Source of the DNA: BACL27 sp964203235
Lineage (GTDB): Bacteria; Actinomycetota; Acidimicrobiia; Acidimicrobiales; Ilumatobacteraceae
DNA: 64,000 bases
Reading direction: 5' to 3'
Assembly: GCA_964203235.1 (NCBI GenBank)
Contig: CAXNLE010000002.1
Location: 1-64,000, forward strand
The notes under the pieces are model-generated. The model worked only from the letters and a program-made list of their open reading frames with translations, was not told where the DNA came from and made no database searches. Positions 26,103 through 35,074 of this stretch are shown in pieces. Every line of letters starts with the position of its first letter. Position 1 is the stretch's first letter. The translations under genes and the position numbers were made by a program.

Positions 26103-26149
26103 ACACGCATACGAATGTCATTGTCACCTATCAAAAAAGTAGTCAGTTC

Positions 26150-27436
26150 TTGAAAAGACTTGCCACAATCTCAGCCTCCACCGTTTTAGTGCTTGCGCTC
26201 GCAGCCAGCTCGACTTCTGCATCAGTTTCACTCAAGCCTGGTTCGAGTTGCTCGCCAGCGGGCGCCACAAAAACTGTCAAAGGATTGAAATACACCTGCG
26301 TCAAAAAAGGCAAGAAGTCAACTTGGGGCGCAGCGCAACTTGTTTCGCCAACGACAACGACAACGACAACGAAGACCACTACAACTACGACGACAATTCC
26401 TGCCGACAGTCTTAGTTATAAGGGCACCATGATCTATGGCCTCAACAATGGTGTTCTCACTCGCAAAGCCGACTCTGGCAAATATTTTGAGACCGACTCG
26501 CGCAGCGCATCAGCATTTTCAGCAATCAGACAAAAGGCATATTCAGAGTTAAATCCAACATCAGGCGACACATCACATCCGAATGTCGAATTCATCTACG
26601 ACATTCGACCTTCATTTCCGGCTGCACTCGTTAGCCATAGCAAGCGCGAACTTGATGCGGCTGCCGCATTATGGAACAGCTATTTCACGACAAAGATAAA
26701 AGTCTATGTAAGCCTGATTACCGAACAAGATCGCGAATACATCAAGAGCGACCAATGGCTGCAACAAAACCTGCCTGGCAGTTTCACTCGCTTCGAAGCG
26801 AAGAACGAGCGACCGTTTATAACTGGTGGTGGCGGCTTCTGGGAGACAAACAGCGAATGGACTGGCAAGATTTATCTTGGTACCGCTTCTTATCTTGACC
26901 TCGCCTATATCAATTTCGAGTGGCCCCAAGTCGCGCGCCACGAATTCTTTCACGTTGTGCAAGATTACGCAATGTTCAAGAACCGTCGCTCACGACCTAG
27001 TTCACAAAGTGAATACAACAAACTTCAACCTCAACACTTCCGCGAAGGCGGCGCCAGAACGGCAAGCTTCTTCACTGCGTTCAGAAATCTCGGCTGGAGT
27101 GCCGACGCGATGGATCGCGAGGTTTGGGCACGCAAGAGTGCGAATCGAAATTGGATCGACGTTAAAACTGTCGACGACGTGATCAGAATGATGATTGGCA
27201 CAGAAGAAAACACTCCAGTTGAGGCTTTTGAAATGGGTTATGCCATCGGCGCAGTCATGTACGAATGGCTGATTGCCACTTACGGCCTCGACGGTTTTAA
27301 AAAACTCCTCGACCAACTGGCAACTGCACCGTCGTTCAATGTCGCACTGCAAAACTCGATTGGGCTCACACAAACTGCTTTCTACGAAAAGTCAGCGCCT
27401 TATGTGTTCTCGGTCTTCGAAGCCACCAAGCCTTAG
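26150..27436 (+). CDS. secreted HEXXH-type putative metallopeptidase
   Basis: A 428-residue exported protein. A signal peptide (residues 1-24) leads into the small domain SSCSPAGATKTVKGLKYTC, KKGKKSTW, widespread in actinobacterial secreted proteins, then a Thr-rich linker (about 68-83). The mature part contains VARHEFFHVVQDY with HEFFH at residues 264-268, a zinc-peptidase motif; a downstream Glu in REGGA could be the third ligand. Family not recognised. TTG start at 26150. The stop codon lies at the junction with a copy of the TspO 3' end, so the native C-terminus may have been altered. Confidence 0.7.
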   Translation: MKRLATISASTVLVLALAASSTSASVSLKPGSSCSPAGATKTVKGLKYTCVKKGKKSTWGAAQLVSPTTTTTTTKTTTTTTTIPADSLSYKGTMIYGLNNGVLTRKADSGKYFETDSRSASAFSAIRQKAYSELNPTSGDTSHPNVEFIYDIRPSFPAALVSHSKRELDAAAALWNSYFTTKIKVYVSLITEQDREYIKSDQWLQQNLPGSFTRFEAKNERPFITGGGGFWETNSEWTGKIYLGTASYLDLAYINFEWPQVARHEFFHVVQDYAMFKNRRSRPSSQSEYNKLQPQHFREGGARTASFFTAFRNLGWSADAMDREVWARKSANRNWIDVKTVDDVIRMMIGTEENTPVEAFEMGYAIGAVMYEWLIATYGLDGFKKLLDQLATAPSFNVALQNSIGLTQTAFYEKSAPYVFSVFEATKP

Positions 27437-27500
27437 TAGCTACTTCTATCGCATTCAGTTACGCCGCACGATAAGGATCAACCTACGCCGCCCGCACCCC
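27435..27500 (+). repeat. TspO 3'-end fragment joined to core repeat motif
   Basis: 27435-27474 matches 26063-26102 (TspO end and stop) at about 32 of 40 positions. It is followed directly by AAGGATCAACCTACGCCGCC, a copy of the core motif that follows the direct repeats at 30-43 kb. Confidence 0.7.
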
Positions 27501-27524
27501 CACTCGCGCCAAGTCGCAGGGTTC

Positions 27525-27851
27525 TCAGTTGGATGGCGGGAAACGCTTTTCGTTTCGATCAATTTTGGCGTTCGCCTCAGCCAGTAAGTCAACATTAAGA
27601 ATCGCTGACAAACGCACCAAATAAAGCGCAATATCTGCAAGTTCGTCTTTAACAGCGTCGGCAGATTTCTGATCACTCATAACATTCGCCGACTCGTCAG
27701 CCGTCATCCACTGAAAAATTTCCGCAAGTTCTGAAACCTCGACGCTTAACGCCATCGCCAAATTTTTTGGCGTGTGAAACTTCTCCCAGTCTCGCGCGTC
27801 AGCAAACTTCTTTAGTCGAACAGCTAGATCTTCGAGGTTCAGTTCAGACAC
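27525..27851 (-). CDS. MazG-like nucleotide pyrophosphohydrolase
   Basis: A 108-residue single-domain all-alpha NTP pyrophosphohydrolase. Metal ligands are in LSVEVSELAEIFQW (E-x-x-E type) and KDELADIALYLVRL (E-x-x-D). These small MazG/RS21-C6 enzymes hydrolyse (d)NTPs to NMPs. The gene lies 9 bp after the DUF2075 helicase gene on the same strand, so it is probably co-transcribed. Nucleotide depletion or editing beside a nuclease-helicase suggests phage defence, as inference. Confidence 0.85.
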   Translation of the reverse strand: MSELNLEDLAVRLKKFADARDWEKFHTPKNLAMALSVEVSELAEIFQWMTADESANVMSDQKSADAVKDELADIALYLVRLSAILNVDLLAEANAKIDRNEKRFPPSN

Positions 27852-27860
27852 TAGTCAATC

Positions 27861-29714
27861 TTAGGCAGGCAACAATTCTTTGAAATAATCAGCCGTGGCT
27901 TGATCGGTGAAATAAACGTAACAGCCCTTCATCCCTCTAGTCATGAGAGTGCGATAAGTGTTTCGAATTATTGCATCAGCTTTTTCGGTGGCGGCGATCG
28001 GGTCGATACCGAGAGCCTTTTTATAGCCGTTCAGTGACTTGTCACTCTTTGCTCGAGCCGCTGGGTCTGTTACTAATTCTGCACCAGACACATGCAAATC
28101 AGGGCCAATGATTACGCCAACGTAATCAAGTTCAAGACCTTGACAGGTATGAATACAACCGACTTCTCTAACTGATTCTTCATGAATAATCCATCTACCA
28201 CCGTGCGCCGTCAAATTCCAGTCGGCTTCAAAGTTAAATTCTGGAAACCTGATGTCTGATTTGTGTTTATCATTTCTACTTACCCACTCCCAGCAGTAGC
28301 CGGCAACAACACGAGACTTGTTGTTAATTTTGTTCTTCTCTTTTATCAATTCATGCAACTCTGTCGGACTGTTGACGATCTTGAAATCAAATTTACCTGG
28401 CGAGAAATAACTGTCGACTTCAATTCGAACACCCAACGCATTATCTAACCAAGCCATATAGTCGTCTGAGCCACCGCAACGAAACTGCGAAGTCAGTTCA
28501 AGATGTTCAATTTCGGCTCCTGCTTCAACCGCAAACTCTTCAATTGAAGATATTTCGCCAATATCCTTCCAAGTTACTTTTTGTGCCTCATCAATGAAGA
28601 ACACCGAAGTACGAGCCGCCTGAATAATCTCACGAATTTGATTCACGCCACCTTTTGCGTATTGACTGCGCAACTTCAAGCGGTGTGCCTCGTCAACTAT
28701 CAACACGTCATACGCATCTTTTTTGATTCCCGCATAGGCCGCCGAGCCACTAAATAACTCTTTAATCTCCATACCCGACATCGCCCCTCGCAGTTTTGAT
28801 TCGAACACTGCCCGCGGCGCCCCATTAGGCGTTATATATCGCGCATTAAGTCTGAGACTCGAAAGTTTCGCCAGTGCATTAATCGAGATAACCGACTTAC
28901 CGGTGCCCGGCCCGCCCTTAATGATCAGAACTTGCTTCTTGTTAACCTGTGACTTAGTCGAAGCATTAACAATTTTTTCAAGAACAGTCTTTTGCTCATC
29001 AAGTAAAACAAATTCTTCATTACCATTCAGCATCGATCCAACCGCCTCAGCAAGTTGCTTTGACGGCCTGACTGGTGATGCGTCAACTCGTTGCAATATC
29101 TCGGTACCCACACCGCTTCGAATCTTGGCTTTAATCAAGCCCTGCAGATCAGCAAGTTGGCCTTTGATAAACACTGGTGCTTTTGCAAGTTTCTCGGCAT
29201 ACCGCGAATCGTTGACAACTGAACGGTTCTCACAATTATGCAGATAAGCGCATGCACTTATGTCCAGAGCATTCGTATACACGTATTCGTTAAACATGTG
29301 CAAGTGGCTGGCATAACTCCATGCTTGATAAGAAGGATGTCTCTCATCTCGCAATCCACCACCAACGAATGTCTTTACATGATCTTCTAATTCTGAAAAG
29401 TCAATTTCTGACCATTGCTTTAATTCAACAATTACAACGGATTCTTTACCCTCGCTGTTTAGCCCCGCAATAATAAAATCAATACGAAACTTGCGGCCAT
29501 TTAGACGATATTCAACTGCAACAGCAGAGTCATTTGGTATTTCAGGGTCATTCATCGCATGAGACATTGCATTACCTAACGAATTTCGCCAAGCGTTATA
29601 TTCGGGCTGAGCAACCGAAATATTTAGATTCTTTTTGACGGCAACTTTAACTATGTCTTCAATAGTTGGTGCATCTTTTAGAAATTGTTCCTTTGAAGCG
29701 AGGTATGCAAGCAC
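27861..29714 (-). CDS. DUF2075 helicase with N-terminal PD-(D/E)XK-like domain
   Basis: A 617-residue protein. The N-terminal region has FRIDFIIAGL and SVVIVELKQWSE (D...ExK), a nuclease-like signature near residues 75-100. The DUF2075 superfamily 1 ATPase core follows with GGPGTGKSVIS near 268, DVLIVDEAHRL near 340, TSQFRCGGSDDYMAW, VGCIHTCQGLELDYVGVI and NTYRTLMTRGMKG near the end (motifs IV-VI). It is placed between an HNH endonuclease gene (upstream, 23 bp) and the MazG-like gene, forming a three-gene block. Activity on foreign DNA is inferred. Confidence 0.85.
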   Translation of the reverse strand: MLAYLASKEQFLKDAPTIEDIVKVAVKKNLNISVAQPEYNAWRNSLGNAMSHAMNDPEIPNDSAVAVEYRLNGRKFRIDFIIAGLNSEGKESVVIVELKQWSEIDFSELEDHVKTFVGGGLRDERHPSYQAWSYASHLHMFNEYVYTNALDISACAYLHNCENRSVVNDSRYAEKLAKAPVFIKGQLADLQGLIKAKIRSGVGTEILQRVDASPVRPSKQLAEAVGSMLNGNEEFVLLDEQKTVLEKIVNASTKSQVNKKQVLIIKGGPGTGKSVISINALAKLSSLRLNARYITPNGAPRAVFESKLRGAMSGMEIKELFSGSAAYAGIKKDAYDVLIVDEAHRLKLRSQYAKGGVNQIREIIQAARTSVFFIDEAQKVTWKDIGEISSIEEFAVEAGAEIEHLELTSQFRCGGSDDYMAWLDNALGVRIEVDSYFSPGKFDFKIVNSPTELHELIKEKNKINNKSRVVAGYCWEWVSRNDKHKSDIRFPEFNFEADWNLTAHGGRWIIHEESVREVGCIHTCQGLELDYVGVIIGPDLHVSGAELVTDPAARAKSDKSLNGYKKALGIDPIAATEKADAIIRNTYRTLMTRGMKGCYVYFTDQATADYFKELLPA

Positions 29715-29737
29715 AAATTGAGACTAGTGGTCGCGTG

Positions 29738-30355
29738 TCACGCGGTGTCAGCAGGCGATTGACCGTCGGTTAAGTCAACAAATGCTGTGTCATCACGGTT
29801 TGACTTGCCTAAGTTGCACTCTGCGCACAACGCTTGAAGGTTGCTCATTTCATTTGAGCCACCTTTTGAACGCGGAACTATGTGGTCAACATGCAGTCGA
29901 ACTTCGCTATCAATCTCGGGTGCGGCGCCACATAGAACACATTTACGATCACGCTTCAATACGTCGTAACGAACTGTGCTTGGAACTGGATCCATCTCAA
30001 GCAAGCCGCTCCAAATCTCTACACCTCGGGATTGCAAAAAGTCGGCAATTCGTTTTTCACATGCCGCTCTAATTTGACTTGACTGCACATAGGACAGTTT
30101 TTCAACTTGAAGTTCAATAAGTTCAGCACGTTTTGAAACCACGCCGCGTTTTGCGAGCACTGGCACAGGCATCTCTTTAATTCGCTTTTCATAATGCAAC
30201 ACGCTGGCTTCGTCAGCAAGGGCGAATTCTTGTGCAAGTTGGCGAATTGTTGCGGTGCCACCTGACCCGACAAGAAAACTGATAAGTAGTGGTTGATAAA
30301 CATGACTCATTCGCAACTCACTCTCGACAAATTTCAAGAGTTCGTCAAAAGTCAT
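29738..30355 (-). CDS. HNH endonuclease
   Basis: A 205-residue protein. The N-terminal half looks like a winged helix (YQPLLISFLVGSGG, then TIRQLAQEFAL). The C-terminal half is an HNH domain: CVLCG, VRLHVDHIVPRSKGG, SNEMSNLQALCAECN, giving two CxxC zinc pairs and the catalytic DH. It is the first gene of the block with DUF2075 and MazG. Copy 1 of the direct repeats begins about 90 bp upstream of its start. Confidence 0.87.
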   Translation of the reverse strand: MTFDELLKFVESELRMSHVYQPLLISFLVGSGGTATIRQLAQEFALADEASVLHYEKRIKEMPVPVLAKRGVVSKRAELIELQVEKLSYVQSSQIRAACEKRIADFLQSRGVEIWSGLLEMDPVPSTVRYDVLKRDRKCVLCGAAPEIDSEVRLHVDHIVPRSKGGSNEMSNLQALCAECNLGKSNRDDTAFVDLTDGQSPADTA

Positions 30356-30445
30356 GAGCCCATGTTACGTAAAGACAGAACATCGCAAACAATGCACGGA
30401 GCCTAAATCCCATACGGACAAGAGCAACGTGGGTTAAAGACGGTG

Positions 30446-30750
30446 GCTTTCGTGCGGGGGTGGAGTTTCGGCGTGGGGTTAATCCGCTGAAAGATCGACT
30501 GAAGTTAGATAACTATGTGACGCGGGCGATGTGGGTTGTGATGAAACTTGTTCGCGTCGCTAGCAACCGTCACTTGCGCAACTGGGAGGCACCCGACGCC
30601 CTCGTGCAAGAAATCACCCCCTCCGGCGAGTTAAACGACCCGTGGGCAAAGATGCGCCGTGGCTACACCGAAGATACGGGTAAGCGTCCAGCGGTTTTCT
30701 ATACATATACATAGGTATAGATAGAAGGGTCTATCAGCTGATCAACCTGC
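30446..30750 (+). repeat. direct repeat copy 1 (hydrolase-tail element)
   Basis: Starts GCGGGGGTGGAGTTTCGGCG, continues through an open segment reading KLVRVASNRHLRNWEAPDAL (about 30543-30602), and ends with CTATACATATACATAGG and CTGATCAACCTGC. The protein-like segment mirrors the hydrolase C-terminus at about 1532-1610. Near-identical to copies 3 and 5. Confidence 0.85.
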
Positions 30751-30796
30751 ACACTAAGGAATGAACCAAACAACACCTGATTCAGATCAAAACTGT

Positions 30797-31099
30797 TTAT
30801 TCACCCTTTGCTCGCTGAAGAACTCTAATCAAAGCATCGACATCAAAAACAACCAAGTTCATCCATTGACCCGGACGAGGCTGAAGAACTATTGAGGTCC
30901 AGCCCCAACCTTGATTCGGTTCAAACCACACGTCTTCATCGGAAACATTAATGCACACTGTGCTAATTGAATCTTCACTATATGGAGAAACTTCCACCAC
31001 TGTGTCGCCGCGTTCACGAGCCTTTCTACATAATTCGTCACCCATAACTGTCCACGTAATGCCGTTAGGGATCGGAGTCGGTTGTTGTTCCTTGTCCAT
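30797..31099 (-). CDS. uncharacterised protein, 100 aa
   Basis: Small acidic soluble protein starting MDKEQQPTPIPNGITWTVMG and rich in Val/Asp with SEDSISTVCINVSDEDVW and the Trp-rich NQGWGWTSIVLQPRPG. It resembles no family I can name. It is the only minus-strand gene between repeats 1 and 2 and lies just past copy 1; divergent from 31167. Coding is supported by composition and an intact frame only. Confidence 0.55.
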   Translation of the reverse strand: MDKEQQPTPIPNGITWTVMGDELCRKARERGDTVVEVSPYSEDSISTVCINVSDEDVWFEPNQGWGWTSIVLQPRPGQWMNLVVFDVDALIRVLQRAKGE

Positions 31100-31166
31100 G
31101 GCCTGAGCCTATTACTCTCGGACGCCATCAATCTAACTTGGCTCATATGACAATTTCAAGAGATTT

Positions 31167-31544
31167 ATGAATTCAATCACGCTTCTAAAACTATGTGGAT
31201 CCGAAACGTTTTCGGGCCAAGGCGCGAAAACAATGCACAAATATCGAGATGAACTAGAGGACAATATTTTGATAAGAATACAACACGAAAGTGGCGTGAT
31301 CGCAACCTTTCTCACTGCACCACCAGAGGTATTTTTATACCAAAATGTCCTTCAACCCGAAATATTATGGTTGACTGATAATGACGCATATGTCGTATTC
31401 AATGAGGAATTGTTGGGAGAATACGTCTTAGAAGAAATTGAAGAAAACGAAACGAACTTCAGCGAAACTCGAACAAAACTAATTCTGTTACAACACATAA
31501 TTCAAGACAGTGTAAAAGTGATTGAAAGTAAAATAAAAAAATAA
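31167..31544 (+). CDS. uncharacterised protein, 125 aa
   Basis: An acidic small protein (MNSITLLKLCGSETFSGQG at the start, a Glu/Ile-rich helical C-terminus LEEIEENETNFSETRT). No family recognised. It is the first of a five-ORF plus-strand run (31167-35170) bounded by direct repeats 1 and 2, in markedly AT-rich DNA. The gap to the next gene is 34 bp, consistent with one transcript. Confidence 0.6.
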   Translation: MNSITLLKLCGSETFSGQGAKTMHKYRDELEDNILIRIQHESGVIATFLTAPPEVFLYQNVLQPEILWLTDNDAYVVFNEELLGEYVLEEIEENETNFSETRTKLILLQHIIQDSVKVIESKIKK

Positions 31545-31578
31545 GATTAAAAGCGAAAACTATGCAAAGGTACGCTTC

Positions 31579-33405
31579 ATGAAATTGACTCAAGAACAAA
31601 AAAATGTTATACGGATGGAGCTTTTTCGAGACATAAAAGACCATGAGATTAGGTCAAAGATAATATCCACCGCCTACGGGTTTGCACTCGAAAATCGGGA
31701 AGACGGAGATCTTGAATCAATGGTGTCTTACCTTATGGATCACCAAGAAAAAATTGATGAATTGTTTAACGAGTATGCAATGTCCATGCCATACGTTTCT
31801 GAATTTGATGAAGAGATTTCAATAAGAGAGCTTGCTAAACAACCGAAAGATAATTTGCAGATGAGCAAAAAGTTGAAGTTAAGTAAAAATTTACGATATG
31901 ACCTCCTACGACTATCTCTGGTTGATGCAATAATTACAGCCAGCGAGTGTCAAGGAATCGATGGCTGCACTTCACCTGACTGTTGTTTAGACTTGGGGAG
32001 AATTGCACGACAATTTGGGTTGATAACACTTAATAGACAAGATTCTGACAACCATTCCGATCGCTGCTTAAAGTACACAAATCCTGACCTTGCTACAAAA
32101 AATGCTGCCGAGGCTCTCGAGTACCTTAGTTTTCAACACAAAGTCGGAAGATATGCAAACGAATACGAGGCGTACGAACTTTTGATCGAAATAGATGCGA
32201 ATCCGCCGGCATCAGTCCGTGATTTTTTCAACCCCGAAAACTGGAGAGATCCCTACGATGGCACAAAAAGTCGACAACTCGCACTCAAACGGCAGATCGC
32301 CTATGTTTTGGTTTCGTTAGCGTTTCCTGACTCATACCTCGACCATTTCGCAGACCATTTCAACACAGACGATGTTCGCAATGCTGATAGGCAAGATGAT
32401 GACCATTCAAATTGGGATAAGTGGTGCAAAGTTTTGAAGAAAATAGGGATGCCGATTCTTCATCTCCCACAATCAATCACAGACAAAATAGAGAAAGATC
32501 AACTTTGCACATTCCCATTCGGAGACGTATGGCCTACCGAAGCTGGGTATTTTCTCGGTTTTGGTTCGCTCGGAGGCCTAAAAGCACATGTTGAAGAGAT
32601 ACCAAACGTCCCCAACTGTTTTACATGGATGGATAGAGGTAATGAAGCCGGTACCTGTGGCGGATTCTTGGTTCGAACAACAGGTTTATTGGCTTCTCAA
32701 ACCTGGACATTTGAACGCGAGTCCAACGACTTCTACATAAATGTTTTTAATGAGCACCTCGCACCATTCTTTGATATACCTCCGCAGTCCGAATTTGATC
32801 ACGTCATCGTCGTATATTCTGATTACAACATTGGCAGATACATAGCGAGTACTGATCCACGATCCTGGAACCCCAACGCTCCGGATTATGGAATCAGCAA
32901 TCCCCTTCCAGACGGCTACGGTCTGGTTGACAACTGGGATAGCTCTTATGACAACTACCAGCCAAGACCACTCGCATCACTCGATTCAGATTTGTTTACG
33001 CCGAGACTCAGATCGGCTGCACGGTATTTATCAGAGTGCATCAGACATGACCAGCAGCGACCAGCACAAACGTTTTCAGACAAAATGATTGAAGACGGAT
33101 ATTTTGTAAGTTTCTTTTCAGATGATGAGGCAAAAGAACGAGAGCCACGAAACATTATTGTGATCAAGAACGGAAAAGTTTCTTTTTATATAAACCCAAA
33201 AGAATCTGAAGTAGATAGAAAATGGCTTTTAAACCTTAACGAAAGATTGTCAAAACTTGAAAACAATAAAAAAGAATACGAATTTGAAGCATCGCTACTT
33301 GAAAGATTTTGGGAGTGGAACGGCTACACACCAAATCCATCAGATTTTATAAAACCAGATCAGTACGACGGTAAATACGATTCTCTTATGAAAAAATGGG
33401 GATGA
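31579..33405 (+). CDS. large uncharacterised protein, paralog of 33527-35068
   Basis: A 608-residue protein of an unrecognised family. An N-terminal extension of about 100 residues is absent from its paralog. Shared blocks: a Cys cluster (here ECQGIDGCTSPDCCLDLGRI near 128-147), RQIAYVLVSLAFPDSYLDHF, RGNEAGTCGGFLVRTTGLL near 355, FDHVIVVYSD, STDPRSWNPNAPDYG, GYGLVDNW and PRLRSAARYLSECI. A Glu/Lys-rich tail follows. No signal or membrane segment. Spacing and overlap with the 41-codon ORF and the paralog indicate an operon. Function unknown. Confidence 0.75.
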   Translation: MKLTQEQKNVIRMELFRDIKDHEIRSKIISTAYGFALENREDGDLESMVSYLMDHQEKIDELFNEYAMSMPYVSEFDEEISIRELAKQPKDNLQMSKKLKLSKNLRYDLLRLSLVDAIITASECQGIDGCTSPDCCLDLGRIARQFGLITLNRQDSDNHSDRCLKYTNPDLATKNAAEALEYLSFQHKVGRYANEYEAYELLIEIDANPPASVRDFFNPENWRDPYDGTKSRQLALKRQIAYVLVSLAFPDSYLDHFADHFNTDDVRNADRQDDDHSNWDKWCKVLKKIGMPILHLPQSITDKIEKDQLCTFPFGDVWPTEAGYFLGFGSLGGLKAHVEEIPNVPNCFTWMDRGNEAGTCGGFLVRTTGLLASQTWTFERESNDFYINVFNEHLAPFFDIPPQSEFDHVIVVYSDYNIGRYIASTDPRSWNPNAPDYGISNPLPDGYGLVDNWDSSYDNYQPRPLASLDSDLFTPRLRSAARYLSECIRHDQQRPAQTFSDKMIEDGYFVSFFSDDEAKEREPRNIIVIKNGKVSFYINPKESEVDRKWLLNLNERLSKLENNKKEYEFEASLLERFWEWNGYTPNPSDFIKPDQYDGKYDSLMKKWG

Positions 33406-33527
33406 GCTTTTTGAGAGCAAAATTTGCGATTAAATTGACTCAACAAGCGTGTAAATGTACTTTAGCTAGCACAAATGAAGCAATTACAAGATGTATTTTT
33501 GATGAAGTTCCTGGGGAGAAAGCTTGA
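33402..33527 (+). CDS. 41-codon ORF bridging the two paralogs
   Basis: ATG overlaps the stop of the upstream paralog (ATGA) and its own TGA overlaps the ATG of the downstream one (TGATG). The peptide is MSFLRAKFAIKLTQQACKCT followed by LASTNEAITRCIFDEVPGEK and A. Double overlap suggests translational coupling, though it could also be chance or a leader whose translation opens the next Shine-Dalgarno. Confidence 0.45.
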   Translation: MSFLRAKFAIKLTQQACKCTLASTNEAITRCIFDEVPGEKA

Positions 33528-35068
33528 TGGGTCTTAAAAAGAGTATTCGTAATAACGCATTACGAATTGCGTTAGTCGAAGCACTTATCAAAGGCAGTGA
33601 CTGTAACTGTGCTGAGATATGTTCTTGCGGTAGTTACGACGACTTGAGTCGTCTTTCGCAATTATGTGGAATTGATTTCTCTACTAATGGCAACAAAGGC
33701 TTAGAGCATTTTGACCCAACGTTGGTTGGAAGCAACGAAAGAGATGCCATGGGGGTGCTGAGCACCCAACACGAGTTTCAGCAATTTCAACACGACAATA
33801 TTTTTCAGGGATTTGGTGAATTCCCAGAAGGCGCATACCCCGCATACGAATATTTTGGGGAGCACGAACGCAATGGGTTCACGATAGATAAAGCTTCCAT
33901 TAAAAGGCAAGCCATATATATTCTCGTTTCGCTAGCTCTTCCAGACCGCTATATGAACCACTTCGTAGATAGTTTCGGCGATCAGAGAAAAACGGCGTGG
34001 GATTTGTGGTATGAATCTTTTTTTTCAAACAATATGCAACCACCCGAACTTCCGTCATCAATCACCAGTCGAATTGTTCGAGGTAAATCTTGGACAAAGC
34101 ATTTCGGTCCACGGGGCTGTTTCGATCCGCTTGCCGGGTACTCACTTGAAATGGGAGTTGATTTGGCAAAAAATCGTGATGAGACCACAGATGAATCGAA
34201 TTTTGACGGAATAGATCTCACTGCATACCTAGAGGGTCAGCCCGATGAAGATTTCTTCTGCTATTCAGACCACGGAAATGAGGGCGGCGCATACGGTGGC
34301 GTTGTTGTTCGCACAACAGGACTTCTAATCTCCCATCAAGTTAAATTCGATGATCAAATCAACTTTGATATTTTCAATAAATACCTGGCGCCACATCTAA
34401 ACAAAGCTCCAGAATCAACGTTTGATCATGTAATTGTTCTCTTCTCTACATACCGTCAATATGCCTGGATTCTCAGTACCGATCCACGATCATGGGATCC
34501 AAACACACCCAACGAAGGCCAACTAAAAATACCCGAAGGGTATGGAGTAGTTGGCAATTGGGGGAATCAAAGCGAAGGTCAAACATACACCCCTCGACTT
34601 TTAAAACAGTTTAACTCACCCAGTTATATGCCAAGATTAAGAGCAGCAGCCCAATATCTTGAATCTTGCCTGTCATTTTTCAGACCAACTATTGATAGTA
34701 AAAAGTCTGTGGAGGAGTTTGCTTTAGATGAATTTAGAAATATGGGTTTTCCAATAACTTACGAGTCGCGGTTCCAGACGGAGTTGCACCAACTTCTTGT
34801 CCATTATGAAGAAAATGGGTGGATTTGGTACCAGGTCTCTAGAGCACCTGAACACAATGGTCTAAAAATAAAAACACATAAAGATTTCCCCGGACGCGAA
34901 GATATGTTCAACAAACGAGGTAATGCGTACAGTCTCGTACATCATCAGGGCTCCATGAGCAACCCCGATTACTACCAATTTATTGTTAGTAAAGATGTAA
35001 CTAAAAAGCGTATTAATGATTTAGTAGCAGAAATAGAGCAGTCAGGCAAAAACTATCTAGCAGAGTAA
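33527..35068 (+). CDS. large uncharacterised protein, paralog of 31579-33405
   Basis: A 513-residue protein. It shares with its neighbour a Cys cluster (SDCNCAEICSCGSYDDLSRL near 25), RQAIYILVSLALPDRYMNHF, HGNEGGAYGGVVVRTTGLL, STDPRSWDPNTPNEG, GYGVVGNW and PRLRAAAQYLESCL. The C-terminus (about 400-513) is distinct. I chose ATG at 33527 because GGGGAG lies 8 bases upstream; a TTG three bases earlier is possible. The paired Cys clusters could bind metal. Function unknown. Confidence 0.75.
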   Translation: MGLKKSIRNNALRIALVEALIKGSDCNCAEICSCGSYDDLSRLSQLCGIDFSTNGNKGLEHFDPTLVGSNERDAMGVLSTQHEFQQFQHDNIFQGFGEFPEGAYPAYEYFGEHERNGFTIDKASIKRQAIYILVSLALPDRYMNHFVDSFGDQRKTAWDLWYESFFSNNMQPPELPSSITSRIVRGKSWTKHFGPRGCFDPLAGYSLEMGVDLAKNRDETTDESNFDGIDLTAYLEGQPDEDFFCYSDHGNEGGAYGGVVVRTTGLLISHQVKFDDQINFDIFNKYLAPHLNKAPESTFDHVIVLFSTYRQYAWILSTDPRSWDPNTPNEGQLKIPEGYGVVGNWGNQSEGQTYTPRLLKQFNSPSYMPRLRAAAQYLESCLSFFRPTIDSKKSVEEFALDEFRNMGFPITYESRFQTELHQLLVHYEENGWIWYQVSRAPEHNGLKIKTHKDFPGREDMFNKRGNAYSLVHHQGSMSNPDYYQFIVSKDVTKKRINDLVAEIEQSGKNYLAE

Positions 35069-35074
35069 AGACAG

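Noticed and set aside
30460..30714. Open frames inside the direct repeats as real genes
   Set aside because: They are short, start within a repeat, and only carry the captured hydrolase tail; kept as repeat features.
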